A stretch of DNA of 64,000 nt from Paenibacillus sp. FJAT-26967. GTDB taxonomy: Bacteria > Bacillota > Bacilli > Paenibacillales > NBRC-103111. The notes beneath the pieces were generated by a model that worked only from the letters and a program-made list of their open reading frames with translations, was not told the DNA's origin and made no database searches. Below are positions 1 to 8,190 of the stretch, in pieces; within the stretch, counting starts at the first letter, position 1, and each line of letters starts with the position of its first letter. The position numbers and the translations under genes were made by a program. Location: the NCBI RefSeq assembly GCF_001541095.1, contig NZ_LMXH01000001.1, forward strand, positions 942,048-1,006,047, in the 5' to 3' direction.

Positions 1-725
1 AACTTGACAGCATTACGGTATCCGGTACGGTTACGGACTCGAACGACAGTTACCCCGTGGTTTATTTGAATGGCGCGGAACTCTTTGTAACTTCTTATAG
101 CGGTTCTTTCTCCCAGAAAGTCTATTTGGAAGAGGGGGAGAATACGCTCACCTTTAAAGCACAGAACAAGCTCGGCAAAACGACCACGATCGTCAAAAGC
201 GTGACCTTAAACGCGGGAGGCCCTGTCATTAAGTTGAACAGCTTGCCTGAGAGAGCTGCAACCAAATCGATAACGATTTCCGGGAACGTGACGGATAAGA
301 ACGACAGCAACCCGGTGGTTTATCTCAATGAAATGAAGATTTACTTGTACAGCGGAGCCTTCTCGGAGCAAGTGACCTTAGCGGACGGTGTCAACACTTT
401 TACTATTCGTGTTACCAATAAAGCGGGCAAGTCAAGCAGTGCGATCCAAACCATAACGTTCGAGCCAGACGCCCCCCTCATCACATTAAACTACTTCCCG
501 GTGAATACGGCGCTGAATTCAGTAACGATTACGGGGACAATCTCTGACAAGAATGACAATTATCCGGTCGTTTATTTTAATGATCGTAAAATTTATGTGT
601 ATAGCGGTTCCTTCTCGGAAGAGCTCTCTCTCAAAAAAGGAGTCAACGAGTTCAAGGTTGTCGCTTCCAATAAGTTCGGTAAAACAACGACCGTAACACG
701 TAATGTATACCGTAACGACAAGTAA
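1..725 (+). CDS. C-terminal part of a repeat protein with Ig-like/adhesin-type repeats (5' end outside window)
   Basis: The reading frame is already open from base 3, so this is the end of a longer protein and the GTG at 57 is not a real start. Three repeats with a period of 84-86 residues are visible, beginning near bases 9, 267 and 519. Each carries the pattern S-[IV]-T-[IV]-[ST]-G, then D-x-N-D-x-x-P-V-V-Y, then Y-S-G-[AS]-F-S, and ends with an N-K-x-G-K motif. The beta-strand-like, Thr/Val/Asn-rich repeats with a diglycine or proline link resemble bacterial Ig-like or cadherin-like modules of secreted surface proteins. This is an inference from pattern only. No sorting signal or membrane anchor follows the last repeat, so the protein ends in a repeat. 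A hairpin terminator lies downstream. The function is unknown. Confidence 0.7.
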   Translation, partial: LDSITVSGTVTDSNDSYPVVYLNGAELFVTSYSGSFSQKVYLEEGENTLTFKAQNKLGKTTTIVKSVTLNAGGPVIKLNSLPERAATKSITISGNVTDKNDSNPVVYLNEMKIYLYSGAFSEQVTLADGVNTFTIRVTNKAGKSSSAIQTITFEPDAPLITLNYFPVNTALNSVTITGTISDKNDNYPVVYFNDRKIYVYSGSFSEELSLKKGVNEFKVVASNKFGKTTTVTRNVYRNDK

Positions 726-768
726 AATGCCGATCTATTCCGACAATTGCAACATGTAGCTATCTTGA

Positions 769-803
769 GCCTTCTCCCTGACGGGGGAGGGCTTTTGTGT
801 TTT
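769..803 (+). terminator. Rho-independent terminator after the repeat protein
   Basis: A GC-rich stem (GCC-x2-CTCCC paired with GGGGAG-GGC) is followed by a T-rich run. It lies 45 bases after the stop of the upstream gene. Confidence 0.75.
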
Positions 804-909
804 CCTGCAAGTCTTCCCCAGGCATGCAATTGTTAATTGTCTGTAACTACTCTTTTCTATTAAAAATGTAAAATGAAAAAAGGTAGTGAAGAGGAGGCAA
901 GCTGTACCT

Positions 910-1635
910 ATGAAAAAATGGATCCTTGCAGGGGGCCTTAGCGCCGCCTTGTTAGTCGGAGCTACTGTCGGAGCTTATGCAGCATCGAATCTGGACGTCA
1001 TTCAGGCTTATTTGAACAAGTCTCTGCAAGTGGAAGTGAACGGAATTGTCTCCGTGATGAAAGATGAGCAAGGCAATGAACTGCAGCCGATCACGTATGA
1101 AGGGAACACTTATCTGCCGGCAAGATCGATTGCAAGTGCGCTGGATGTGGAGGTTTCATGGGATGGCGCGAACAATCGTGTTACGCTTACAGACCGCCCT
1201 TACATAACAGTTAGTGAAGATGAGGCAGAAGTTCTGAATCAATACGGATATACCTTTCAAATACCTGCCTGGGTTCAGAATCTTAGACTGGACATTTTGT
1301 CGGACGAGAATTTGAAAACCATTCAAGAAGACAGCAATCTGGATAAGCGGGTGCAATCCGTTGTGTTCGTGCAGTACATGATTCAGGATGAGAATGTCCA
1401 CCGGCTGCATGATGAGATCGCTAGAATTGAAGTCTACAAGGCGGCGGATTGGGTGAAGAAGAAAACGGAGCCGGGCGCAGGCGCAGTGCTTAAAGAGAGC
1501 GGACAATATGTCTATACCGTCGTAAAAGCGGAGAAGCCCGATCTGGAGGCGGGTACGCGGGATGCCAAGGGCTACGAGGATTTAAGCGCCTGGCTGAGTC
1601 TGCAAAACTATTATTTGAATTTGACAGAGAAATAA
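910..1635 (+). CDS. Secreted protein with copper-amine-oxidase-N-like (stalk) domain
   Basis: A secreted protein of about 241 residues. An N-terminal signal peptide (MKKWILAGG..., Ala-rich cleavage area near AYAAS) is followed by a region with G-N-T-Y-L-P-A-R-S and W-D-G-A-N-N-R-V-T-L motifs. These are typical of the copper amine oxidase N-terminal-like or 'stalk domain' found in many Paenibacillus exported proteins. The C-terminal 130 residues are hydrophilic and match no family I recognise. The ATG at 910 is preferred to the GTG at 886, because GAGGAGG at 891-897 lies 12 bases upstream and the signal peptide then begins cleanly. The domain is usually a wall or surface module; no enzyme activity is claimed. 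Confidence 0.7.
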   Translation: MKKWILAGGLSAALLVGATVGAYAASNLDVIQAYLNKSLQVEVNGIVSVMKDEQGNELQPITYEGNTYLPARSIASALDVEVSWDGANNRVTLTDRPYITVSEDEAEVLNQYGYTFQIPAWVQNLRLDILSDENLKTIQEDSNLDKRVQSVVFVQYMIQDENVHRLHDEIARIEVYKAADWVKKKTEPGAGAVLKESGQYVYTVVKAEKPDLEAGTRDAKGYEDLSAWLSLQNYYLNLTEK

Positions 1636-1668
1636 CCTATAGAAGATGTATAACCCATTCGAGAGAAG

Positions 1669-1719
1669 AGCATGTGAGTAAGAGTGTGTAACAGCACGTC
1701 TTTACCGGATGCTTTTTTT
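1669..1719 (+). terminator. Probable terminator
   Basis: Imperfect hairpin: AGCAT at 1669 pairs with ATGCT at 1709, with further partial pairing inside. It is followed by seven T residues and lies just after the stalk-domain gene. Confidence 0.5.
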
Positions 1720-1785
1720 GTTGCGAAAAAAGATGCTCAATAAACTCCACAAAATTATCCACTAGTTCCGCAATTGAAGAGGTCG

Positions 1786-1832
1786 TTCCGAACGTGTCCA
1801 TTTCCTTATAATTTTAATTGCAAGCGATTTCA
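1786..1832 (+). promoter_or_regulatory. Promoter with CcpA cre site for beta-amylase
   Basis: A perfect -10 hexamer TATAAT lies at 1807-1812, with only a weak -35 upstream (TTCCGA at 1786, short spacer). Six bases downstream, 1818-1832 (TTGCAAGCGATTTCA) fits the cre consensus WTGNAANCGNWNNCW at every defined position. A cre at the transcription start implies CcpA repression when glucose is present, which is expected for a starch-degrading enzyme. The 5' leader to the start at 1915 is about 95 bases and holds an unused ribosome-site-like GGAGGG at 1839. Confidence 0.65.
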
Positions 1833-1914
1833 TCGAAAGGAGGGAATTCATACTATCTGCCTGATGATCCTACATTAGTAAATGGGATACATTAAACAAG
1901 AAAGGGTGCATCCA

Positions 1915-3609
1915 ATGACAGCAACCACAAAAGGATTGAAAAAAGCCGCTCTGCAGCTTCTGGGCTTCATCCTTATCGTTACTTCGGTTCTCGGTTTCGG
2001 GACCGTGAAGACGGAAGCGGCGGCAGCTAATGATTTTCAGGCTTCGGTGATGGGGCCTCTGACCAAAGTAACGGATTGGAATGCGTTCAAGAACCAGCTG
2101 CGTACTTTGAAAAGTAACGGAGTGTACGCCATTACAACCGATGTCTGGTGGGGAATGGTCGAAAGCGCAGGGGATAACCAGTTTGACTGGGGCTACTACA
2201 AGACCTATGCGAGTGCCGTACAAGAAGCGGGCCTGAAATGGGTTCCTATTCTCTCGACCCATAAATGCGGCGGCAACGTGGGTGACGACTGCAATATTCC
2301 GCTTCCGAACTGGTTGTGGAGCAAAGGAACCGCGGATGAAATGCAGTTCAAGAGCGAGACCGGCTATGTCAACAATGAGACCGTATCGCCCCTCTGGAAC
2401 GGAATCGGCAAGCAGTACACGGAGCTGTACAGCTCCTTTGCAGCTAATTTTGCTACATATAAAGCTATTATCCCCAAAATCTATCTGAGCGGCGGTCCGG
2501 CTGGAGAGCTCCGGTTCCCGTCCTATAATGCGGCGGCGGGCTGGAGCTATCCTGCAAGAGGCAAATTTCAGGCTTATACGGAAACGGCGAAGAATGCATT
2601 CCGCCAAGCCATGCTGGCCAAATACGGATCTCTAAGCGGAATCAATCAGGCTTGGGGACTTAGTTTAACAAATGCAAACCAGATTAATCCTCCGGGTGAC
2701 GGAGACGGCTTCTACACGGGAGGCGGGTATAAGACGGCCTACGGCAAAGATTTCTTGTCCTGGTACCAGAGCGTTCTGGAAAATCATCTCGGGATCATTG
2801 GCAGCGCGGCTCACAAAAGTTTGGACCCGGTATTCGGCGTGTCGATCGGTGCCAAAGTTTCCGGGGTGCACTGGCAGATGACGAGTCCTTCCATGCCGCA
2901 CAGCGCGGAACAGGCAGCAGGGTATTATGATTACAACCGGCTTATTCAGAAATTTAAAGACAACAACCTGGATTTGACCTTCACTTGTCTGGAAATGTCC
3001 GACAGCGGTTCAGCGCCGAACTATTCCATGCCTTCTACACTGGTCGATCAAGTCTCGGCTATTGCGAGTGCCAAAGGAGTACGCCTTAACGGAGAAAATG
3101 CGCTCCCGGCATCGGGCACTGCCGCTTTCAAGAAGATTGAAGATAAGATTACGAAATACGGCTACAGCGGCTTTACGCTGCTTCGTCTGGCAAACGTGGT
3201 CAACCCGGACGGTTCAGTCACAGGGGAAATGGCTAATTTCAAGCAGTACGTGATCACTCATGCCAAACCGGCTGATGGCACAACCGGATCTGTAACGCTG
3301 TATTACAAGAAAGGCTTCAGTACGCCTTATATTCATTATCGTCCCGCAGGCGGAACATGGACGAATGTTCCGGGAGTACGAATGAGTGACTCGGAAGTCA
3401 GCGGTTATGCCAAAATTACGATCCCTATCGGGTCGGCTGCCCAATTGGAAGCTTGTTTTAACGACGGCAGCAACAACTGGGACAGCAACAACACTGCCAA
3501 TTACTTCTTTAACAAGGGAACCTACACCTATACCCCCGGAACCAACGGGGCAGCGGGTAAAATAACGACGGGAGCTCCGGCAGGCGCTTTAACGGCTAAA
3601 GCTTCCTAG
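1915..3609 (+). CDS. Beta-amylase (GH14), secreted, with C-terminal starch-binding module
   Basis: Hydrolyses alpha-1,4-glucans from the non-reducing end to maltose (EC 3.2.1.2), outside the cell. The protein has 564 residues from the ATG at 1915, chosen because GAAAGGG lies 8 bases upstream; the ATG at 1882 has no ribosome site. A signal peptide covers about residues 1-37 (cleavage near TEAAA). The GH14 barrel (about 40-450) carries the family motifs TTDVWWG, GGPAGELRFPSY (proton donor Glu198) and LNGENALP (base Glu394). Residues about 459-540 look like a CBM25/26 starch-binding domain with its conserved Trp and the FNDG..NWD..N motif. The size and domain order resemble the Bacillus cereus-type enzyme. 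It is not fused to an alpha-amylase as in some Paenibacillus polymyxa proteins. A cre site upstream suggests catabolite repression. Confidence 0.96.
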   Translation: MTATTKGLKKAALQLLGFILIVTSVLGFGTVKTEAAAANDFQASVMGPLTKVTDWNAFKNQLRTLKSNGVYAITTDVWWGMVESAGDNQFDWGYYKTYASAVQEAGLKWVPILSTHKCGGNVGDDCNIPLPNWLWSKGTADEMQFKSETGYVNNETVSPLWNGIGKQYTELYSSFAANFATYKAIIPKIYLSGGPAGELRFPSYNAAAGWSYPARGKFQAYTETAKNAFRQAMLAKYGSLSGINQAWGLSLTNANQINPPGDGDGFYTGGGYKTAYGKDFLSWYQSVLENHLGIIGSAAHKSLDPVFGVSIGAKVSGVHWQMTSPSMPHSAEQAAGYYDYNRLIQKFKDNNLDLTFTCLEMSDSGSAPNYSMPSTLVDQVSAIASAKGVRLNGENALPASGTAAFKKIEDKITKYGYSGFTLLRLANVVNPDGSVTGEMANFKQYVITHAKPADGTTGSVTLYYKKGFSTPYIHYRPAGGTWTNVPGVRMSDSEVSGYAKITIPIGSAAQLEACFNDGSNNWDSNNTANYFFNKGTYTYTPGTNGAAGKITTGAPAGALTAKAS

Positions 3610-3689
3610 CTGCCGGAAGTTTCATGAGCTTGGATAGATTAAAATAAACTCATGGATAATTGAATACTTGAACTTCCAGGAGTACATGA

Positions 3690-3808
3690 AACCAAGAACC
3701 AAGAACCGAGAACCGAGAACCAAGAACCGAGAACCGAGAACCGAGAACCAAGAACCAAGAACCAAGAACCAAGAACCAAGAACCAAGAACCAAGAACCAA
3801 GAACCAAG
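3690..3808. repeat. 17-copy heptamer tandem array AACCAAG/AACCGAG
   Basis: Seventeen uninterrupted 7-bp units fill exactly 119 bases. Twelve are AACCAAG and five are AACCGAG; the order is AA, then GG, A, GGG, then nine A-type units. The array is intergenic, between the beta-amylase stop and the bidirectional terminator. Because 7 is not a multiple of 3 and the unit has no stop codon on the minus strand, it creates spurious minus-strand ORFs of Leu-Gly-Ser-Trp-Phe type, which I do not accept as genes. Confidence 0.95.
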
Positions 3809-3900
3809 AACTGAACCTGAGCCTAAACTGTGAACTCATGAACCGTGAAACCACGAAACCACGAAACCACGAAACGCATGGAACCGTGAACTCATAACTG
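3809..3900. repeat. Degenerate GAACC/GAAACCAC repeat tail
   Basis: The heptamer array decays into variants of the same word (CTGAACCTGAG, GTGAACTCATGAACC). Three perfect 8-bp units GAAACCAC/G follow near 3847-3872, then more GTGAAC and CTGAACC copies up to the terminator. It looks like an older, diverged part of the same expansion. Confidence 0.7.
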
Positions 3901-3908
3901 AACCTCCC

Positions 3909-3951
3909 AAAAAGACTTCCGTATCCACTCAGGTGGAACGGAAGTCTTTTT
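3909..3951. terminator. Bidirectional terminator between beta-amylase and cidB
   Basis: A near-perfect stem of about 18 bp (AAAAAGACTTCCG paired with CGGAAGTCTTTTT, continued by CCAC/GTGG) has an A-run on one side and a T-run on the other. It can stop transcription from both converging genes. Confidence 0.9.
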
Positions 3952-4220
3952 GGTAAAAAGCTTCTTACATTGTTATAAAAAAAACATACAGCAAGCGGCT
4001 ATTAGCAGTACTTAGAGTGTTTCTGAAATACACATAGGGAATAGAACTCCATGTATCTGCGCTCCGTGTCCCGGCATCGGAACACCCCGCCGCTGAAGCA
4101 CTCACAACATCAGTGACCGACCTCCCAAAGCGAACCCGACACTGGAAGATCGTCTGCCTGTGCAGCGGCTGATTTCTATCGGAAAATCTGGACAGCGGAT
4201 GCCGTGCCAACCCGCGCCGG

Positions 4221-4904
4221 TTACGAGAACGGCGCCATCATCGGCTGGATCAGCCCCAGCGTGAACAGCGCGGCGAGAATCATCGCGACGCTGGCGACGG
4301 CGCCTTCCTCGCTGCCGAGCTCGCGGGCTTTGCTCGTGCCGGCCCCGTGGGCGCCCATGCCGAGCAGCAGGCCGCGCGATATGCCGCTGCGGATATGCAG
4401 CGAGCGGATGACCAGCGGCCCGATGATCGAGCCGCAGACGCCGGTGATCACCACGAAGACAGCGGTGATCGAGGGAATACCGCCGAGCGATCGCGATACC
4501 TCCATCGCGATCGGAGTGGTGATCGACCGCGGCGCGACGCTCTCGATCATCTGCGGGCTCGCATGAATCCATCCCGCAGGCAGGACTGAGGTCAGCACAG
4601 CGACCACTGAACCGCACAGGACGCCGGTTACGAGCACCACCGCGTGCTTGCGGAGGAGCTTGAACTGGCGGTACAGCGGGATGGCGAAGGCCACCGTCGC
4701 CGGCTGCAGCAGTTCGGTAAGCGGGCGGGTGCCGCCGCTGTATACTTCAACCGGCGTGCCGGTGAAGTACAGCATAGCCATCAGCAGCACAGGCGCTACG
4801 AGCAGCGGGGTCAGATAAGCTTTGCGCGTACGCTGATACAGCTTATTGGCTCCCCAGAATACCGCTATAGTAACGATTAAATAAATTAGTCCGGTAGCAT
4901 TCAT
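4221..4904 (-). CDS. CidB/LrgB-family membrane protein
   Basis: Integral membrane protein of 227 residues, partner of a CidA/LrgA holin-like protein. The family affects murein hydrolase activity and programmed lysis, and in Bacillus and Staphylococcus also pyruvate or overflow-metabolism responses. Several hydrophobic segments are visible (about 6-22, 34-50, 90-112, 145-170, 200-222). The family signature around 178-190 is clear (LLGMGAHGAGTSKARELG), as are S-I-T-T-P-I-A and G-I-P-S-I-T-A. The start ATG at 4904 overlaps the stop of the upstream cidA-like gene as ATGA, so the two are translationally coupled. The 270 bases between its stop and the terminator at 3909-3951 hold no convincing gene. 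Confidence 0.93.
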   Translation of the reverse strand: MNATGLIYLIVTIAVFWGANKLYQRTRKAYLTPLLVAPVLLMAMLYFTGTPVEVYSGGTRPLTELLQPATVAFAIPLYRQFKLLRKHAVVLVTGVLCGSVVAVLTSVLPAGWIHASPQMIESVAPRSITTPIAMEVSRSLGGIPSITAVFVVITGVCGSIIGPLVIRSLHIRSGISRGLLLGMGAHGAGTSKARELGSEEGAVASVAMILAALFTLGLIQPMMAPFS

Positions 4905-5311
4905 GCGGCGGCATCCTCCTTTTCAGCTTTCGCACCGCGGCGCTTTCCTACAAATTCGGCTACCAGGCCCGTGCTGGCCATGACGGCGAACGTGCTGACA
5001 ATGATGATCAACACATACCGGCTTCCCGACATGGTGAACATTTCTTTATATTCCAGAATGCCGACCGCAGGCGGCACGAAAAATAACAGCAGCTTGGAGA
5101 GGAGATAATCCGCTCCTTGTTCAATCCATTCCAGCCGCACCCAGCCCAAATGCAGGGAGGCAAATACAAGTGCAATGCCTACAATACTGCCGGGTACCGG
5201 GAGATGCAGCACCTTCGACAGCAGGCTGCCGAAATAAGCAAAGCCGAACAGCAGCGCGATTTGACCGATCGTTATGGTCAACGGCTTTAGTACTTTCCAT
5301 CCTTGTGTCAT
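4901..5311 (-). CDS. CidA/LrgA-family holin-like protein
   Basis: Small membrane protein of 136 residues with four hydrophobic segments (about 8-28, 33-52, 67-87, 95-118). The family motif L-P-V-P-G-S-I-V-G is present near residue 35, with F-F-V-P-P-A-V-G in the third segment. CidA/LrgA proteins are holin-like and work with CidB/LrgB. The open frame extends upstream to 5389, but the ATG at 5311 is preferred because GGAAGGGG lies about 8 bases before it and the length then matches the family. The divergent LysR gene downstream of 5443 suggests CidR-like control from the shared 130-base intergenic region. Confidence 0.9.
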   Translation of the reverse strand: MTQGWKVLKPLTITIGQIALLFGFAYFGSLLSKVLHLPVPGSIVGIALVFASLHLGWVRLEWIEQGADYLLSKLLLFFVPPAVGILEYKEMFTMSGSRYVLIIIVSTFAVMASTGLVAEFVGKRRGAKAEKEDAAA

Positions 5312-5442
5312 CCGGAAAACCCCTTCCTGTTCCATGAGTATACTTCCGGCCTTTAGATAGGTAAAATACATATATCGAATAGTTTTCATTCCTTTTCTCT
5401 ATGGAAGGGGTAACAACGTAAGCGGCAAAGGAGAAAACACTC

Positions 5443-6336
5443 ATGGACGTTCGTCACTTGCAATATTTTCTCGAGACGGCCAAACGCCGCAGCTTTACGA
5501 AAGCGGCTGAAGCGCTCCATGTTACACAGCCGACCATCAGCAAGATGATCCGTACGCTGGAAGAGGAGCTGGGAGTCGAACTGTTCGACAGATCGTCCCG
5601 CCAAATCGTGCTGACTGACGCGGGCGAAGCCGTTCTGGCGCAGGCGCAGCAGATCGTCCGTTCCGTGCAGCAGCTGTCCGTCCAGTTGGGTGATGTCGTG
5701 TCGATGCGCAAGGGGCAGATCCGCATTGGTCTGCCCCCGATGATCGGGGCCCCGTTCTTCCCCGAGCTGATCGCGGCCTTCCATCGTCTGTATCCGGGGA
5801 TCGGCATCCGCCTGATCGAAGAGGGAGGGCGGACTGTGGAGCAGGAAGTCGAGAATGGCAGCCTGGATCTTGGGGTTGCGGTTCTTCCCGTTGATCCGCT
5901 GAAGTTTGACCAATTCGCTTTTGTCAAAGAAGAGCTGCGGCTGGTAGTTCACAAGGAGCACCGGCTCGCGAACCGGAAATCCGTGCGGCTGGCCGAGCTG
6001 AGCCGCGAACCTTTTCTCATGTTCCAGGAAGACTTTACTTTATATGAAAGAATACCGCAGGCATGCATTCAGGCGGGATTCAAACCGGATATTATCTATG
6101 AGAGCTCACAGTGGGACTTCTTGAGCGCCATGGCGGGCGCCGGTCTGGGTGTAGCGCTGCTGCCCGAAACTATTTGCCGGAGGCTCGATCCTGCGAAAGT
6201 CGTAGACATTACTCTGGTGTCCCCGAGTATAATGTGGCACCTGGCTATGATCTGGCGCAAGGATGGATACCTCTCTTTCGCTGCCAGGGAGTGGCTGAGA
6301 TTTTCCAGGGAATGGCTGTTTGAACCTGAACGTTAA
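5443..6336 (+). CDS. LysR-family transcriptional regulator, likely CidR-like
   Basis: DNA-binding regulator of 297 residues. An N-terminal winged helix-turn-helix (about 1-60; FTKAAEALHVTQPTISKMIR) is typical of LysR proteins. The C-terminal substrate-binding-like domain starts near residue 90 (KGQIRIGLPPMIG). It is divergent from the cidA-cidB pair, the usual arrangement of CidR, which activates cidAB in response to acetate or overflow metabolism in related bacteria. The assignment to CidR is an inference from context. An AAAGGAG ribosome site lies about 10 bases before the ATG. Confidence 0.85.
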   Translation: MDVRHLQYFLETAKRRSFTKAAEALHVTQPTISKMIRTLEEELGVELFDRSSRQIVLTDAGEAVLAQAQQIVRSVQQLSVQLGDVVSMRKGQIRIGLPPMIGAPFFPELIAAFHRLYPGIGIRLIEEGGRTVEQEVENGSLDLGVAVLPVDPLKFDQFAFVKEELRLVVHKEHRLANRKSVRLAELSREPFLMFQEDFTLYERIPQACIQAGFKPDIIYESSQWDFLSAMAGAGLGVALLPETICRRLDPAKVVDITLVSPSIMWHLAMIWRKDGYLSFAAREWLRFSREWLFEPER

Positions 6337-6447
6337 GGCGTAATAAAGAAGTGGTTTATCGGTTTTGTTTCCTATCGAAACATGATACGATAATAGAAAT
6401 GTTTTCAAAATTTTGTATAAGAGATTTTGAATGAAATGAGGAGCGCT

Positions 6448-7398
6448 ATGATCCGCACAATGGCTGTTACACGCAGCATGGAGCTTCTCTTCGACCTTCC
6501 TTTGGATGAACTGGATCAAGATCATATAGAATGGTACTGGGTAGACTTTGACTGCCCCACGGAGGAAGAGGCTCTCTTGCTGGACCGGCATTTTCATTTT
6601 CATCCGCTTGCCGTGGAAGACTGTATGCACCGGCTCCAGAGACCCAAGCTGGATCATTATGGGGACGTGCACTTTTTTGTCCTGCATTCTATTCATCCCT
6701 CGACACTGGCGGCATATGAGGTCGATCTTTTTCTGGCGCCGAAGTTTCTGGTATCGTTTCATTTTACGAAACTCAAGGAAATTGACGGGGCTTGGCGCAA
6801 GTTCCAACAGAACGAGGCTTACTGGGACAAGGGGGCATCCTTCGGGGCTTACCTGATTATGGACAAACTTGTGGATGATTTTTTTCCGAGTGTGCATAAG
6901 CTTGAAGATGAAATGAATGAATTCGACTCCGATCAGAAGGGGAATTCCATCCATACGCTGATGAGGCGCGTCTTTGACATCCGTACGAAGCTTGTCCAGC
7001 TCAGGCGCACCATTGTACCGATGAGGGATCTGCTCTACCGGGTCTTAAGTTCGGAGAGGATTCCGCACATCAAAGAGCAGCATGCTTACTTCTCGGATAT
7101 CCACGACCACCTCTTGAAACTGTCGGAAATGATAGATTCCGTCCGGGATACGACAGCGGATATGCGGGAGAATTTCGTTTCCCTGAATTCATACCGGATG
7201 AATAATATTATGAAAACCTTGACGGTGATCACAACGATTTTTATGCCGCTGACCTTCATGGCTGGAATATACGGAATGAATTTTGACAATATGCCCGAGC
7301 TTCACTGGCAGTCCGGTTACTTTATTGTGCTCGGCGTAATGCTGGCTGTGGCCGCAATGATGTTTTATTGGTTTAAGCGCAAAGGGTGGTTCGATTAA
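6448..7398 (+). CDS. corA: CorA-family magnesium/divalent cation transporter
   Basis: Inner-membrane channel for Mg2+ (and Co2+/Ni2+) of the CorA family, 316 residues from the ATG at 6448. The N-terminal cytoplasmic domain (about 1-230, acidic and helical) is followed by two C-terminal transmembrane helices (about 258-278 and 288-308). The family signature Y-G-M-N-F at the end of the first helix is intact. The positively charged C-terminal tail (WFKRKGWFD) is typical. Three in-frame starts are possible (TTG 6427, ATG 6436, ATG 6448). The last is favoured by GAGGAG 4 bases upstream, though that spacing is slightly short. Confidence 0.93.
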   Translation: MIRTMAVTRSMELLFDLPLDELDQDHIEWYWVDFDCPTEEEALLLDRHFHFHPLAVEDCMHRLQRPKLDHYGDVHFFVLHSIHPSTLAAYEVDLFLAPKFLVSFHFTKLKEIDGAWRKFQQNEAYWDKGASFGAYLIMDKLVDDFFPSVHKLEDEMNEFDSDQKGNSIHTLMRRVFDIRTKLVQLRRTIVPMRDLLYRVLSSERIPHIKEQHAYFSDIHDHLLKLSEMIDSVRDTTADMRENFVSLNSYRMNNIMKTLTVITTIFMPLTFMAGIYGMNFDNMPELHWQSGYFIVLGVMLAVAAMMFYWFKRKGWFD

Positions 7399-7440
7399 GC
7401 GGAGAGACGGACTTAATCATAGAGAAACGGGGATGAGAAT

Positions 7441-8190
7441 TTGAACGAAGAATGGTTCCGCAGAAGCTTCGGCAAAGACTATTTACTAGTGTACAAACAC
7501 CGTAATTTTGAGGGGGCTTATGCGGAGGTCAAAAGAATGATCGACTGGCTGGATCTGCCGAAGGGCGCTGAAGTGCTCGATTTGTGCTGCGGCATGGGCC
7601 GCCATTCCCTTGCACTGGCCGACTTCGGTTTCAATGTGACAGGAGTCGATCTGTCGGAAGTCCTGCTCGAAGAAGCGCGCAAACTGGATCAAGACGGCCG
7701 CGTCACCTGGATGCAGGGAGATATGCGCTGCGTGCCGGTGGACCGGACTTTTGACGCGGTAGTCAATTTGTTCACTTCTTTCGGTTATTTCGAGAATGAC
7801 CTTGAGAACGGACGCGTCCCGGGCGAGATTGCGCGGCTGCTCAAGCCGGGAGGCCAGTTTATTATTGACTTCCTGAATCCGGCTTTTGTAAAGCAGAATC
7901 TGGTTCCTCATTCTCTGCGTGAAGAAGAAGGACAGCGTATAGAAGAAACGAGATACATAGAAGACGGGTATGTACGCAAAAAAATTTCGATCCAGGACGA
8001 AGAGCATGGTGAGAGAGGCTATTCCGAACAAGTCCGGCTGTATGAGCGGGATGCTTTTCTGAAGATGCTTGAAGAAGTCGGTTTGAGAGTCGACCGTGTG
8101 TACGGCGGCTATGACGGCAGTCTTTACGAGCCAAAGACTTCAGCCCGGATGATCTTTGTAGGCAGCCGGACAGGGGGCGTGCCGCAATGA
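7441..8190 (+). CDS. Class I SAM-dependent methyltransferase
   Basis: Cytoplasmic methyltransferase of 249 residues. The Rossmann motif I (EVLDLCCGMGRHSLALA, about 42-58) binds S-adenosylmethionine. Motif II (VTGVDLS) and the post-I region follow, and the A-R-L-L-K-P-G-G motif lies near residue 137. The substrate cannot be read from sequence. The TTG start at 7441 has a modest GGGGATGAG ribosome site. The stop overlaps the start of the MBL-fold gene as ATGA, so the two are co-translated. Confidence 0.85.
   Translation: MNEEWFRRSFGKDYLLVYKHRNFEGAYAEVKRMIDWLDLPKGAEVLDLCCGMGRHSLALADFGFNVTGVDLSEVLLEEARKLDQDGRVTWMQGDMRCVPVDRTFDAVVNLFTSFGYFENDLENGRVPGEIARLLKPGGQFIIDFLNPAFVKQNLVPHSLREEEGQRIEETRYIEDGYVRKKISIQDEEHGERGYSEQVRLYERDAFLKMLEEVGLRVDRVYGGYDGSLYEPKTSARMIFVGSRTGGVPQ

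Noticed and set aside
1870-2607. 245-codon minus-strand frame opposite beta-amylase
   Set aside because: Lies wholly over a certain gene; no ribosome site and a Cys/Arg-rich composition typical of antisense frames.
3690-3808. CRISPR array
   Set aside because: Units are 7 bp without spacers.
3622-3854. Minus-strand frames coding Leu-Gly-Ser-Trp-Phe repeats
   Set aside because: They are a reading of the 7-bp array, open in all frames because the unit lacks stops.
3965-4617. Minus-strand frames of 81 and 171 codons near cidB
   Set aside because: The longer one is out of frame over cidB, the shorter has no ribosome site and runs through non-coding sequence.
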